A stretch of DNA of 14,253 nt from Gammaproteobacteria bacterium (GTDB taxonomy: Bacteria; Pseudomonadota; Gammaproteobacteria; Steroidobacterales; JACDCP01). Positions 14,092-14,253 of the stretch are shown here, piece after piece. Below the pieces are notes generated by a model. That model had not been told where the DNA came from. It searched no databases and saw only the letters and a program-made list of their open reading frames with translations. The stretch is from positions 1 through 14,253 of the forward strand of contig JACDCP010000041.1 of assembly GCA_013817465.1 (NCBI GenBank). Direction: 5' to 3'. How positions within the stretch are numbered: the first letter of the stretch is position 1; each line of letters opens with the position of its first letter. Made by a program: the position numbers and the translations under genes.

Positions 14092-14253
14092 ATGCAGACT
14101 TCCACTATCGCGCTCATTCTGCTCGTCATGACGCTGGCGAGCTTCGAGCTCGGGCGCTGGCGCTCGCGCAGCCTCGCGCAGCACGCAGGCGGCATCAAGC
14201 GCCTGCATTCCCTGCCGCGTTATCACGGCTTTTTCGTCGCTCTCTGGTGCGGT
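14092..14253 (+). CDS. pstC: Phosphate ABC transporter permease PstC, N-terminal fragment
   Basis: The first 54 codons only; the gene runs off the right edge. MQTSTIALILLVMTLASFELGR is a membrane helix, followed by a basic linker and KRLHSLPRYHGFFVALWCG, which I recognise from memory as the N-terminus of the long PstC form found in Gammaproteobacteria. Position directly after pstS supports this. PstC pairs with PstA to form the inner-membrane phosphate channel. No good ribosome site is seen ahead of ATG 14092, so translation may be coupled or weak. The assignment rests on a short fragment plus context. Confidence 0.82.
   Translation, partial: MQTSTIALILLVMTLASFELGRWRSRSLAQHAGGIKRLHSLPRYHGFFVALWCG

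Overview
The window is a GC-rich stretch of bacterial chromosome. Protein families and gene order point to a gammaproteobacterium: a YoaA-type helicase next to tsaB as in E. coli, a DsbB of normal gammaproteobacterial type, GTP-dependent PEP carboxykinase, and a PstC with a long N-terminal region. The exact order or genus cannot be fixed from the sequence. Coding density is high, and no tRNA, rRNA, CRISPR array or complete transposase gene was seen.

Layout. Positions 1-126 are six copies of a 21-bp tandem repeat that runs off the left edge. A class I SAM methyltransferase follows (144-974), then a class III nucleotidyl cyclase fused to an FHA domain (1124-2023). Convergent to it is GTP-dependent PEP carboxykinase (complement 2155-3900). 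A divergent gap leads to the helicase-tsaB pair (4177-6832). From 6859 the window is dominated by the phosphate regulon: phoB-phoR (6921-8966), an OprO/OprP-type phosphate-selective porin (9101-10195), phoU (10350-11072) and, after an interruption, pstS (12984-14036) and the start of pstC (14092 to the edge). The interruption is dsbB (11095-11604, plus strand) and dapE (complement 11640-12803).

The genes of the phosphate block fit together. PhoR senses phosphate status through PhoU and the Pst transporter and phosphorylates PhoB. PhoB should activate pst and the porin, which lets phosphate cross the outer membrane to periplasmic PstS. Upstream of phoB, the porin gene and pstS I find the same arrangement: an 18-bp box of two 7-mers 11 bp apart, exactly 10 nt, then a -10-like hexamer. 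At the porin gene the 7-mers are extended to four.

The most unusual feature is a set of short REP-like palindromic repeats between the genes. Three sequence types are present: GGGGACATTCCTGATTT, GGGGTCAGACTGCGATTT and CCAGGTGCCGGGCACCT, plus a fourth GC-rich hairpin pair after the porin. In five of the genes (cyclase, pckG, phoR, dsbB, dapE) the stop codon lies inside or directly against such a repeat, and in phoR, dsbB and dapE the last residues are encoded by it.
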